From contig NC_087108.1 of the NCBI RefSeq assembly GCF_963855985.1, positions 11,054,001 to 11,118,000 on the forward strand: 64,000 bases of DNA, in the 5' to 3' direction. A model generated the notes under the pieces. It searched no databases. It was not told the origin of the DNA and worked only from the letters and a program-made list of their open reading frames with translations. This stretch comes from Ostrinia nubilalis. Taxonomy: Eukaryota; Arthropoda; Insecta; Lepidoptera; Crambidae. Of the stretch, positions 36,097 through 49,300 are shown piece by piece. Within the stretch, counting starts at the first letter, position 1. Every line of letters begins with the position of its first letter. A program made the translations under genes and the position numbers.

Positions 36097-39000
36097 AAAC
36101 AGTCGTAATTGTCAAAATACTGGTCAAAATTGAATAAGTATTTTTGATTTGATTTTAACTGACGGTGAGTTGTCCAGCTTAAAACTTGATCCAACTTTAA
36201 GCCTAGATTGAGGTTCATAATCAAAATCTTTCACGAGTTCTGAGCGGTGTTTTTAGTGGAGAAATGTCACATACCTCAAACAATGTGTTGTTTTTGTATT
36301 GGGGGAGGTTCTCAATTGTCTGAGTATGTTTTTTTTCATTTACCTACCAATGCAAATGTTATAGATTGAAGTTACGGCATTTGCTTTTTTCCCATAGAGC
36401 ATATGAAACTTGTTTTAATTCTTTCAATAGCTATCGTTGTATAGCTATTTTACTTTATATTAATCAACAAGAGGCAAGCGCTTGTCGATGCCAAGTAGAT
36501 AATAATTTGTTTCGCATTATCCCAATACACAATATCCGAAAATACAGCGAAGACCGGTCAATTTATTATAGAAGATTGCAGCGTCATGTTTGCGCCCGCG
36601 GCGTCTTAATCTATCAATACAAGCTCCAGAGTGAACGGAAATGCATAGATACACACACTTAGGAACACTTACTAAAATCTAGTCTACATCTGTAGGCCTA
36701 AACTTTTATCGCGCCATTTTATCGAAACTTCCATACGTTATCGTAATTATCGACAAGATTTTAGCACGGCGCGCATAGACTAGCAACCAGTAGGCCTAAG
36801 ATGCGCGGTTATCACTCCATTTTATCGATTTTACCCATACATTTTGACGTCGATACAAGTTATCACGGTGCGCATCTTAGACTTACAGGTTAGAAGGTCA
36901 TTATATCGTTTTATCGAATCATTTTATCGAACTTAGATGATACGCCCATACATTTGTCGTCTAAAATCGACTATAAAATTAATCGCAGCGCATACCACAG
37001 GCTGGCTGAACAATTTTTTGTCTTTTTTATAATAACTTTCTCTTGGTAAAAGAAAACGTGTAAAATAGGAAGTAACTAAGCTCGTCACTTAAATCTCTAG
37101 GCTAAGATATAGCTGAAAGTGGTACCTACTTGGAAAATCAGCTGCATTATGTTTGTTGTACATATATCACCATTCGACTGATCCACAAAAATAAGGAATA
37201 ACGAAAATCATAGTACTTCTATTCTCTTTGCGTTATCCTCTTCGGCAGTCTTAATCTATCAAAACAAGCTTAGTACACGTTTAGCTGAAAATGTTGAGTT
37301 ACAATATCGTGTTCAATACATAATTATTTAAAATGAATAATGTACTGTCGTGAGATGGCAGATTTAAGAATGATTACTAAATGTATTTTGTTTGATGTTA
37401 AACGATTGTTGTTCATGTTCTTTTAAGAAATATTGTCATGTAACGGCTATTACCAAACCCCTTGAAGTATTTATCCTTCTTTTTAGAAGCGACTTCAACA
37501 AAAGGACGAGGTTCTCAATTTGGTTCATTTTTTTTTAACCGGCTTCATCAATAACAAGCTCAAATCGATTCCTCACTCGAGTGGGTTTTAGTCTGTCGCA
37601 GAAGGATTTAGTATAAAACAAAATGTGCCTTCATCAGTCATTTCTAATCATAACCTTTATAAAACAGTCTCGTGTCCTCGTTTCCACTTTCATTTAGGAT
37701 TTCCTTCGCTTGTCATAGCTAATTCCTGTCTGTCTTAATCTGAACATTAGATTAATGAATTCACTCAATAAACGCTCAATTAAGAACAAAGCTATCTTCA
37801 CTACATATAAAAAAGTCGCTACGCTGCAGCGCTGTCTGTTTGTCGCTAGTATGCTTAGATCTTTAAAACTACGCAACGGATTTTGTTGCGGTTTTTTTAA
37901 ACAGATAGAGTGATTCAAGAGGATTTTTTAAAAGTATAATACATTGAACCTGTTCGAAGCAGGGGCGGGTCGCTAGTGTAATGATATAATTAGCTAAGGT
38001 CCTAGAATTGAATCCATGGTGTTCGTTCACAAAGTTAGAAACCCTGAACCTGTTTATTAATAAAAACGTCAAGCAACAGTTTTCTAAAAATACAATCTCC
38101 ATTCATATTTCAGTCATGGGAACTAGTAACCACAGTTTAGTCTTACAGAAATGAATACATGCATACTATTTGCACACATTAAAACTTTGAATACGTTTCA
38201 TCTTCGTTTTGGAGCTCTGGGGGGTAATTTAACTCTGTCTGGGCACAGTGGAACGAAGTCAGTTGGTTCGCTTCGAAAGAGATTTTTTAACGCTTACTGA
38301 GACCTACATAGTTTGTGTGAGAAAATGCATTAAACGTAGAAAGATTCAGGGGGACCATTGGGTTTATAAGACTCTCCTTTTCCAAGCAGGCTTGGCCTAC
38401 GCACTAAAACCTGACCAAAGTCTGTCAAGACGGAACTGCGATTTTTTAATTTGCTTTGTTTGGTTGGATGTTTGGGCTAGACATACTCGTACTTTCATGG
38501 CCCCAGAATATGGCTCGCAACTTTATTGTCACGAAAAGTCATTGGTCAGTCATCAAAAAGCGCTGTTCAAAAGCCTTATTACAAAAATTGTATGACTTTG
38601 TACATTGTAGACTCTACTATAGGTACTAGACTACTACTTATAGGTAACAGAAAATTATGTGCTGAACTGACATAAATAATTGTACATTGTTGTTAGGTAA
38701 CTAATTTAGGCTATTGCAAATTTCAAGCGAGAGAGGAGAAGATATTATTGTGTCGCGTATTAGTAGGTCCTGCTCATATACCCCGGCATTACTGTATCAC
38801 CATGTATCATTACCGGACCTGCATATCTCCGATCGGATACGTGCCGTATCGGGCCGGCATCGACGTGCACACAAGCAACTTTAATGGGATGAGAAACTGC
38901 AAATTGGCTCCCACGCTGTTGGATGAAAAATCGTGATCTGAATTTTGATTCAATGATGAAAACATTATATGTACATATAAGCACCTATCATTATGTAACT

Positions 39001-39210
39001 TTTAAAGTAACTCTATTTAACTACTTCCATGGTTATAGTAACTGTATTCTAGGGCTTGTTCCTTGAATAAGAAGCGGCGGTAGGTCTAACTTATAGTCTT
39101 TAATTTTGTTTATTTTTCTCAGTCATTAAACAATGTGCTGTCTCTAGATTATAAAATTAGGAAAAGTTCACAACTTTCATTAAAAAATAAGATTGAAAGT
39201 TGTAAAAAAA
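36097..39210. other. No gene recognised; scattered repeat pieces
   Basis: At 36700-36990 there are repeated words 'ttttatcg' and 'gcgcatcttag', probably a degraded MITE cluster. At 37495-37530 there is another 'acttcaacaaaaggacgagg' motif like that at 30641. The 115-codon frame at 38248-38595 (+) is the longest here, but it has no recognisable domain and no splice context. A GC-rich block at 38757-38890 is unexplained. Confidence 0.35.
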
Positions 39211-40275
39211 CCGGCCAAGTGCGAGTCGGGCTCGCACACCGAGGGTTCCGCCGTACAAACGTAGCGGTTTACAATTTATGACGTATTAAATCAAATTACT
39301 TACTTGATTCCGTTGCGAGTAGTGGCGAATTTCAAAATATGCGGTATGATTATTTTTTATTTATTTATTTTTCCTATATTTGCATTATAGGTAGGTACCT
39401 ACCTCAGCGTTTTGAATTTTTGCGTTGATTTAGAATTTCTCACAGTTTAGAGGCAACTAGATTTAAGAAGTGTTTGATATGAATTTCAACTTTAATATCT
39501 CTACGCGTTCATACACAAAAAGGGTAGGTAGTAAGTTTATAATTATTAAAAAAATATTTTATGTCATGTAAGCAAAAATAATATTTTAAATTTTATATAA
39601 CTTCAAATTTATCATTTTCGCAATTTTTCCTTTATCTGTACTATATAACGTTGCTTCGTGCCGAATTTCAAGATTCTGAGTTCACAGGAAGTACCTTGTA
39701 GGTTTTGATTCCCTAGCGTGTGACGGAAATTCGTAGGTGGTGTCGGTATAAACTGCTGTATCTTTTGATCGCGTTAACTTAGAAGTTTGATTTTTTTACT
39801 TCTTAAAGGGACAATAGATCTAGGTATTTGGTATAAATTTCAATTTGATACCTTTATTCCTTCGTGAGAAATAAGGTAGTAAGTTTCATTTTATTAAAAT
39901 ATTTTTATTATATTATATAACTAAAGAAATGTAATTTTCGCAATTTTTCCTATATTTGCATTATATGACAATGCCTTATGCCAAATTTCAAGATTCTGAG
40001 TTTACGGGAAGTATCCTGTAGGTTTTGATTCCTTTGCGAGTGTCGAAAATTTGTTGAAAATATCGACATAATCGGCTGTATCTTTTGATTGGCTTGGCTT
40101 AGAAGTTTGATATTTTCACAGCTTAAAGGGACAATAGACCTGAGTATTTCATGTGAATTTCAGCTTGATACGATCACGCGTTCTTGAGATAAAGGGTCTT
40201 GACAGACGGACGGACGGACAACAAAGTGATCCTATAAGGGTTCCGTTTTTTCCTTTTGAGGTACGGAACCTTAAA
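39211..40275 (+). mobile_element. Dispersed repeat 'ccggccaagtgcgagtcggg ... ggttccgtttttt'
   Basis: The start 'ccggccaagtgcgagtcggg' plus 'ctcgcacaccgagggttccg' and the end 'gacggacggacaacaaagtg' plus 'atcctataagggttccgttt' are the familiar termini of a very common lepidopteran repeat. Two internal segments (39640-39830 and about 39945-40140) are duplicated versions of each other. The element ends about 90 bp before the first coding exon of the CG3556-like gene. Confidence 0.6.
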
Positions 40276-40365
40276 AACAACTTTATAGTTCAAAGTAGGT
40301 ATCCCTCTGTGAATTTTCAGGACTTTTCTTTATCTTGAAACTTTTCATTGTTACAGAACATCAAT

Positions 40366-43300
40366 ATGGGATATCTCCGTGAGCTCCTCTTCAGTTTCCT
40401 GCTCATTCTTTCTGTAGTCTACGGCCAAACTGGTGAGTTATTATGTAAATTTCGGATATTTTACATGTCGGTACATAGCCCATTATCTACCATATCTTGA
40501 AACTAGGATACTAAGTAGGTTACGTAGTAAGTTTTTTCCTATTATGTTAATTGGTGCAATGCATGGACTAAAATTTTACGCAGAAACTTCTTACTTTCAT
40601 GTTAAATATAAACAGTTAAATTACTTAAAAGGCGCTACTTTTACAAAATTGTGATATACATTTAACACAGAAGACGCCATCTTTGAGTCCATAAGTTCAA
40701 GTTGGTCATTATTTTGATACCAATATTCCAGAGACCGAGCCGCCCACCACCGTGACGACCAAATCTCCCCCTACCACTACGGTCCCATCGACCACCACCA
40801 CCACCATCGCGTGGGAAGACACCCTGAACGAGGGCCAGGCCATACAGAAGGCGCTGCAGTACCTCCTGCAGCATAGACAGCCGGATTGGGGCTGGGGGAA
40901 CGACACGCACCATGTCATGCTGACTCTCCAGGTACAGAGATTATCGCCCATATTCACAAAAGATGCTTGCTTAAGTAACGAAGCAAAACGAACGCACAGC
41001 GTTGAATAGAGTGCACACACAGCCTAATGAATCTGATTTTTTGCGCTCTTTTCCTTAACAAAACGTATGCAACACACATTTCAGTCTTTAACAAACATAG
41101 GTATTTTTCCATGTACAGTTTACAGGCGTTCTCAAAATATTCCAGAAACTGCTAAAGTTATCATAAATAGCTATATGTATACTTTCTTAAGTAAAAAAAC
41201 GCAGTATTAGGGCTAATGTGACGTTAAAAAGATCGAATAAGTAAAACGAAATCATCTCATCGCATTTTTTTATATTAACTGGCAGACAGTGGTGACTGAG
41301 TTTGTTGCGGCGCTTCTTCTCAGCACTTTTCAAATGTTGGTCTCCAAGCGCTGGTAAAGTAAAAAGATTATGAAACATGTAGAGGCTCCTTAAGAGCAAA
41401 ATATTTAATGATTCATAAGTACTATGTAATGGTCTATACAAATACAGAAATTTTGACTTTGACTTTGACTTTTACACTTCACCTGTTACAGCTGGCCAAC
41501 AACACCGGCAAGGAAATAGAGCAGCAAGGCCTGGAGATGCAGCTCTCGGCGAAACAGATGGAGATCGAAATACTTCTCATGATGTCCAAGTAAGTTATCC
41601 CCCAAACGACAGACAAATGGAGAGTTTAGCACTCTGTTTTACGAGTCAGATGATAAACTTTTTTTCATGTCTATAGAGCACAGTTTTATGAATTAAATTG
41701 CTGACTGACTGACATAGTTTTGGGGATTCATGCGGTGGCGTTCCCCCAAGCCAAATGAAACACCGGTTAGCGTTGAGACGATGTGTAATTGGTTATCGTT
41801 GTACACAACACAGAATATCACTCTACACACAGTTTGGTAGGTAATCAGCGTAAAACTTGCATGCATCACAAATAGCATACGGTATGATTAATCTACGTGT
41901 AGTTAAATTAGTTTTTGGAACAACCAAATGTACACCGAGTGAGCGGGAAAATGTGTAATCCCGTTCCGTCAATTTTGACAGCTTGTGTCCGTGATGCGTT
42001 CAGAAATCCGAACGCCACATAGTGATCTATCGCACAGCCCAAACGACTGGACGGATCGGGCTGAAATTTGGCATGCAGGTAGATGTTATGACATAGACAT
42101 CCGTTAAGAATGAATTTTACGAAACTCCACCCCTAAGGGGGTAAAACGGTATCCACGCTAACGACGTCCCGGGTGGCCGCTAGTTATCTTTCTAAAACGA
42201 GACCTACTATCAAAATGCTTAAACTCCTGAAGAAAGGAATTTGTTTGTGGTAAGAAAAGAAGAATAATATCGATGTTTATTGTGTATTTCATTAAAAAGA
42301 TACCTAAAAGTCACTTAAATTACAAATTATCTATACTATCTTCGTTTTGAGGCACTGGTGTCGAGGCGGATGACGAGTTGCATTCACGGTACTCTGTGGT
42401 CATATAAGTTTCATTAGTTTCCTCTGCTTCACATACAATTTGTAGAAGCTTCTTCTTTACATCTCTTTGTATCCAATCGGGAAGCTTTTTAGTTGACTCG
42501 CACATACTGTCGAAAAACAAATTCAAAGCGTCTTTGTTTTTCTTAACCTCTACTGCATCGTTAGCCTTCCGTTTGCCACACTGTTGCAAAAAAACTGCAT
42601 CATTTTCGCTTTCATAATGTTCAGATTCTTCCAAAACCTCGGTATATTGAGTTGAAGTACCTGGCATACTTTCTCTCTCGGTTGAGGTACCGTGCAAAGT
42701 ATTTTGAGTTGATGTAACTGGCAAATTACTTGTAACTTCCGTTGAAGTACTTGCCAAAGTTTTTTGATAATTGACTGATAAATTCAAAGTTCTTTTACGG
42801 TTCCTCATGTGGGGCAAAAGAAACTCGAGGTTCTCTGCATATTTCCAATGATTTTTTGTATCCGTTTTTATCCTTTTGAGGGATTCTCGGTGACTATCAC
42901 GTAATTTCTTCCACTCATTCTTCGCAGTTTTTACTGTAACAAACAAATGTAATAATTGTTTAATCCTACAAACGAAGTCATTTATCTATTACTTTACATT
43001 AAGAGCGGAGTACCAGTTGTTATAATAACCCGTACCATTGTTTTTTTGTTAACCGTCACTTCCATAAAAAGCCTAAAAGGTAAAATAGACTGGAGCATTT
43101 ATTACTTGTAACAGAACAACTAGCAGCACTATGAAGTGGTCTAGTATCAATGTCACCCTTTCACGAACCAAAAGTTGCGTCGTACATTTTACCTATCTAT
43201 ACTCACCTTTCAAATGTATGGAGCCTGAATGATCTTCAATTAAACTTACCATCTGGTATGTCTGGATTATTGATTTCCTTCACTACCCTCTTCCAAGCAA

Positions 43301-46300
43301 CCTCCTTTTTATTCAAGTTGTGATAGTCCTTCGACTCGGTGTTCCATAGTATGGGATACTGTTTAACAGTTCCTATAAATTGCTCCATATTGGTACGGTT
43401 AAAACGCGTGTGCTCAACACAAAACGCTGGGCAGGACTGGCGAATATGTGCGAAGTAATAAACGCGAAGTTGTGTGCAAATTGCAAACTATGCAAACACG
43501 GAAACTGCGTCAGCTATGCGAGCTAAGCTCAACTAACTTCACTTCGTCTGCAACCCGCAAGTACAATGTGTATGTTTAACCACCTGTGGCGACATCTATC
43601 AACGCGACTGCGAGACTGCGCCCAACAGATGGCGCTGACACCTACAGCTTACGACGGCATACACCACCTACAATCCTGCACCGCGATATCGGAGTTTTCT
43701 ATCCTGCCTGCCGACGATCGCCAAACGGCTAGAGTACCTTCTGTACTCGCCACTCTGCCCGATCACCCGGTGAGGCTGGAAAAGCTCTTAAAGTTACCAG
43801 CGCGCGTCCCTAAAATAAAACAACTGGACCTTAGTCCCCGAGCACAACACCCGCTCGGAAGGAAGCTTAACATCTAATGTTCCTTATTGTGGTTTTGCTT
43901 GCTTTTCTTATAGTACTTCTATCATGAACAACTTTCGTCTTCGAATCGTTTGCGTATTCGATAAAATTCGAAACTCAATCTTCGAATTAAAGGATAACGT
44001 AACAATTTTGATTCTCAAAATAAGTTTCGTGCAACCATTTCTCATACTAAATTCAGTTTACGACACTTTACGACAGTTACTACTAAACCTTTTGATGGCG
44101 ATTCGAATACGCAAACGATTCGAACTCGAAAGTTTTTCGTACTAGCCATACTGGACCATTATCAAATTGACAAAAAATACGTCCGTTAATTTGAGATGTA
44201 ATATCCAATTTACTTTTAGAAGCACAAATACGAGTAGTACTTCATCTTTTCCATCTCTTAAGACACAGGCAATCAATGCCTACATTAGACCCCAGTCTCT
44301 CACAATCTTAGTTGTTAATTATGTAATAAACTAATTGTACTGACATAATAGAGCGCCTTCACATTTAGGCGACAAACGCGCGACAGATGCGCTGCCGAAA
44401 ATTTCATAATAAGTGTGACAGCGGATGAATGCCTCCACATTATAAAAACGCCGCTGCCGCGCTGCTGTCGCGCTTCTAATGCCCTACCTAATGTGAAAGC
44501 GTGCTTATGTCACTACTACTGAAAATTTTATTGTTTATTTTAAACTTCTGTCCCCTTCTTTTGCAGGCACCACGAGTCCCCGCCTCCTCTAGGCCGCCTG
44601 GCCGCCTACACCCTGGCCCTGGGTGCCCTCTGCAAGGACCCTCGCTCCTTCCACGGCCGGGACCTGGTGACCGCTCTGCTCCACCGCGAACCGCCCCACG
44701 ACCTGGAGTTTGCCTACGCCACCCTGGCTGCTTGCTCGTCCGCAGCACACGTGAGGAGACGGCATATTAGAAGGCTGTTGGATATCGCTAATGCTGCTGC
44801 TGATCATAGCCTGGGTAAGTTATTTATTTATGTTTAAGTCGATAAATAACTCTGAATAAAAACATGATAGGCATGGATTTTTTTATTCTTATTCTTACAT
44901 TTCTTATGGACCGGATGCAAGGAAAACATCTACTGAATGAAAGACAGAAGATGACCTAGCTACCCCTTCCCTTCTTTGTAAATTATGAAAGGAAATAATT
45001 TGGTTTAATCTCTACTACGCTAAACCTTATAGATTCACTGTGAACATTACTTCCTATGGCATTTTTAAAATTCCTAGCTTTAAAGTACCAGAAATCTCTT
45101 GAAACTGATAAAGATTGCATACCTATGTAAGATATATTATTGTATAGGTACAACAGCTTCGTCATTATGTTAAGCTGTAAAAAGCCCATGAAAGACTCAT
45201 CAAATCTCACATTCCAGACAACATCTCCATCTCCACCGGCACCGCATTTATAAAACAGAATCGTTATCTTAAAGACCAAGTAACGTCTAGAGTAGACCCT
45301 GGGATTCGTTCTGCTCTATGAAACTTAGAACTCATTGAGTCCTCAATTTCCCATTCCAGACACCATCTCCATGGTGATCCTGGCGCTTCACTGCATGGTG
45401 GAAAACCACCAATACCGCATTTATTTACATGTCAGCGTTACCTATGGGCCTGGAAGTTCTGGAGCTCATCGATAACTTCCCATTCCAGACACCATCTCCA
45501 TGGTGATCCTGGCGCTCCGCTGCGTGGTGCAGGACCACCGGCACCGCAGCCTCATCCACTTCGTGCGGCGCCCCATGGCCGGGCTGGCTCGGCAGCAGCA
45601 CCCAGATGGCAGCTTTGGCAGCCTCACCACCACTGCTTTGGCTATACAGGTATTTGAAGATATGGAAGATAATAGATAAGATAATCTGATCAGTACTTAT
45701 TAGTTCAAGATATATCACCAGAACTAGCCAAAGTGGAATACAAAATATCTGCAGATCTCGATGTAATCTCGAAGATGTTTATGCTAATAGGTAGGTAGAT
45801 ATAACTACCAAGAAAGAAATAAAAGACGAAATTCTTAATAGATGTTTTAGAATAATTTATTTAGATTGCCACAAGAAAACTCGAAGAAAGAAGAAACAAT
45901 GAAATCAGCATTACCATTATGTCTTGTGTCTGTTAATCTAGAGTTACGATAATTCTAGTAGACTATGCACGCTCTAAGGCGGTCTGAATAAACGCTAAAT
46001 TGTCACACGCTGACGCTACCTTACCTTATGGTTAAAAGACCGAACCTTGCAGGAAAAATGTGATTGATGATCAATAAGAATGCCTAGTTTAAATCATTTC
46101 TTTTTTCAGGCTTTAGAAGACTCCGACAGCGGCCCAGGCGCCCACCAGCACTGGAGCCTCCCATCGGCTAGGAAGTGGTTGCTAGAGCGTCAGAACCCTG
46201 ACGGAGGATGGGGAGACGTGGCCAAGACGGCTGCAGCAGTAGCAGCGCTGACACCAGCCTCCCTTGCTGCTGTGCGGCCTCCGCACTGCAGTGATAAGCT

Positions 46301-49300
46301 GCTGGAGAGCCGGCATGAGCCTTTAGGTAAGATGGTTTAACTGCAAGAAGCCGAACAAGAGAACCCGGGTGGAAAGTGAGGAGATGTGGCCAAGACGGCT
46401 GCAGCAGTCGCGGCCCTGACTCCTGCTTCACTGGCTGCTATGCGTCCCCGCACTGCAGCGATAAGCTGCTGGAGAGCCGGCATGAGCCTTTAGGTAAGGT
46501 TAAACCTGACAAGAGAACCCGGGTGTAGAGTGAGATGTGGCCAAGACGGCACTGCAGGGTTAAACTGCTAGAGAGCCGGCCATGAGCCTTTAGGTAAGCC
46601 TGACAAGAGAACACTAAAAGAGGGTGGGGAGACATGGCCAAGACGGCTGCAGCGGCCGACGCGCTGACCCCCGCCTTGTTGGCTGGCAGCAATAAGCTGC
46701 TGGAGAGCCGGCACGAGCCTTTAGGTAAGAAGGTTAAGACATCTGTTAAGAAATGTGCCATTTTTAAACTTTTCGTGGCGCTAAATTCCATTATGGGCAA
46801 CAAGTGTATTCACTAAAAAGGCAAACGTTCAAAATGTACACCATGACCGTTATTTGTTTTCCGTCAATAGGTTTTTAAAAAGCTCTGTTACACGTTACAG
46901 AATAACTTTAAGTATTGCTTCGGGAAATAAGGCCAGACTGAGAGTGGGAAGAAACGTCAGAAGAACTCGGAATATGGTCAGGACAATTATCATGAAACGT
47001 GTCCCATTTTCTCACGGACAGCAACTATGTGATTCTGTTTGTAGATTGTTCAGTCTTTGTCTCCAGTTTTCTAAGCATATTTTAACTGGTATCACTGTCC
47101 ACAGACAGCAACGGCGGCGACGGCAGTCTGAAGCTGGCGTACCAATCGGGTCAGAGCAGCAACGACTCCGACGCTCGCAATGTTTCGTTCACCTACACGC
47201 TGTGGCTTGGAACCAACGTCACGGAGAACTTCACGCTGCACATGGTCGCTCCTAGGTGAGGATATGTGCTTCATCTTTATTTCGACTAGCAGACCCTGGA
47301 AATTTCCGATAATTTTCAAACTTTTGGGGAGTTTCCTAAATAATAGGAAACTTAACCTTAAATGCCTGAATTGAAATTCTGCGTATTTTGCGTGAGTTAT
47401 AAAATAATGAAGTCACAACAAGCCAAGCACCTGACTTTAGAGTGAGCCTCCATTTATAGGCGTCGACCAATATCTCAAATGTCCCGCAATGCACGGAATT
47501 TTGATATTTGTTGATTATTAAGCCTCGCCCTAAAATACAAAAGTTCTTCAAATACTCAAGGCTCAAGGGAATCTTCCGAACTTTTCGAGTGTAGAATGAA
47601 ATAAACCTACTAATAACTTCTTATTATTCATCCTTTCAGAAACATATCATTCTACCACGTAATGCAAATGGCTGCGGACCAAAACCCGAAGTTCAAGTTC
47701 GAAGCGAGCGAGTGGCCCAACGGTCACTACGTCCACACCCTGGCCGGACACAAGGAGGAGCCTATGGGCTACCACTATTGGCTGCTGTACCGTCTGCCAG
47801 AGATCCCCGACCCTGCTAGCCCTCCAGGGAACCAGCTCGTCGCTCCTGTTGGTAAGTCACTGATAAGACACGTGGACAGTTGGACACCCTTCTGATACAC
47901 CCTGGCTGATCACAAGGAGCATATGGGCTACCATTACTGGCTGCTCTACTGTCTGCCGGAGATCCCTGATCCTGAAACACTGTGCGCCCTGACTGGCTCA
48001 GGGAGAAGCCTATGGGCTACCACTATTGTCTACTGTGCCGGAGATCTTCGACCATGCCAGCCCGCCAGGGAACCAGCTCGTCGCTCCTGTTGGTAAGTCA
48101 TTGATAGAAGACACGGAACAATATATTCTGATACGTCCTGGTTGGTCTCAAGGAGCATATGGGCTACCATTACTGGCTGCTCTACTGTCTGCCGGAGATC
48201 CCTGATCCTTAAACACTGTGCACCCTGACTGGCTCAGGGAGAAGCCTATGGGCTACCACTATTGTCTGCTGTGCCGGAGATCTTCGACCATGCCAGCCCG
48301 CCAGGGAACCAGCTCGTCGCTCCTGTTGGTAAGTCACTGCTAAAGATACGTGGACAATATCTTCTGATACACCCTGGCTGATCACAAGGAGCATATGGGC
48401 TACCATTACTGGCTGCTCTACTGTCTGCCGGAGATCCCTGATCCTTAAACACTGTGCACCCTGACTGGCTCAGGGAGAAGCCTATGGGCTACCACTATTG
48501 TCTGCTGTGCCGGAGATCTTCGACCATGCCAGCCCGCCAGGGAACCAGCTCGTCGCTCCTGTTGGTAAGTCACTGATAGAAGATACGTGAATAGATGTGG
48601 ATATAGTCTACTGATACATCTAGGTTGGTCACAATGAGCCTATGGGCCACCACTATTGGCTGCTGTACCGTCTGCCGGAGATCCCCGACCCTGCTAGCCC
48701 GCCAGGGGACCAGCTCGTCGCTCCCGTTGGTAAGTTATTTATAGAAGACACGGAACAATATCTTCTGATACGTCCAGGTTGGTCTCAAAGAGCCTATGGG
48801 CTACCACTACTGGCTGCTGTACCGTCTGCCGGAGATCCCCGACCCTGCCAGCCCTCCAGGGAATCAGCTCGTTGTCCCGTTGGTAAGTCATTTATAGAAG
48901 ACACTGAATAGACGTGGATATAGTCTACTGATACATCCAGGCTGGTCACAATGAGCCTATGGGCTACCACTACTGGCTGCTGTACCGTCTGCCAGAGACC
49001 CGACCCTGTTGGTACGCCACTTATAAGTCTTACTACTTACAAGTCTTGGTCATGGACATGGTCTTTTCAGTCTCTTCTGCTGGTAAGTCAACACAGTGAC
49101 GTGGACATAAACTTCAGATGAATTTGGTTGCAGTTTTAAAGATAATTTAAATTTCCTCTGGGACAAACCTTGCCTTCACTGGTTGGGTTCTTGCAGATTC
49201 TGGCTGCACAGGAGTTGCAGCAGTGAAAATAGTGACGTAGGAAGTGGAACATTTCTAAATGGACTAGCCACGTCAACTGAATCTCAATCCCAAGTTTAAG

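Noticed and set aside
38248..38595. 115-codon open frame as a gene
   Set aside because: No domain, signal, splice sites or similarity I recognise, and it lies among repeat debris. It is kept as unassigned.
43566..43877. 103-codon frame upstream of the MADF-BESS gene
   Set aside because: The composition is not convincing, there is no motif, and it lies in an intron between a gene start and a MITE. It is likely chance.
44488..44807. Minus-strand frames opposite exon 4
   Set aside because: They are shadows of the GC-rich exon 4 of the CG3556-like gene, which fits the exon chain in phase.
45350..45430. An extra exon between exons 4 and 5
   Set aside because: It has a good acceptor and 70 bp of matching sequence but then loses the frame and has no donor. 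The copy at 45489 is the one that joins in phase to exon 6.
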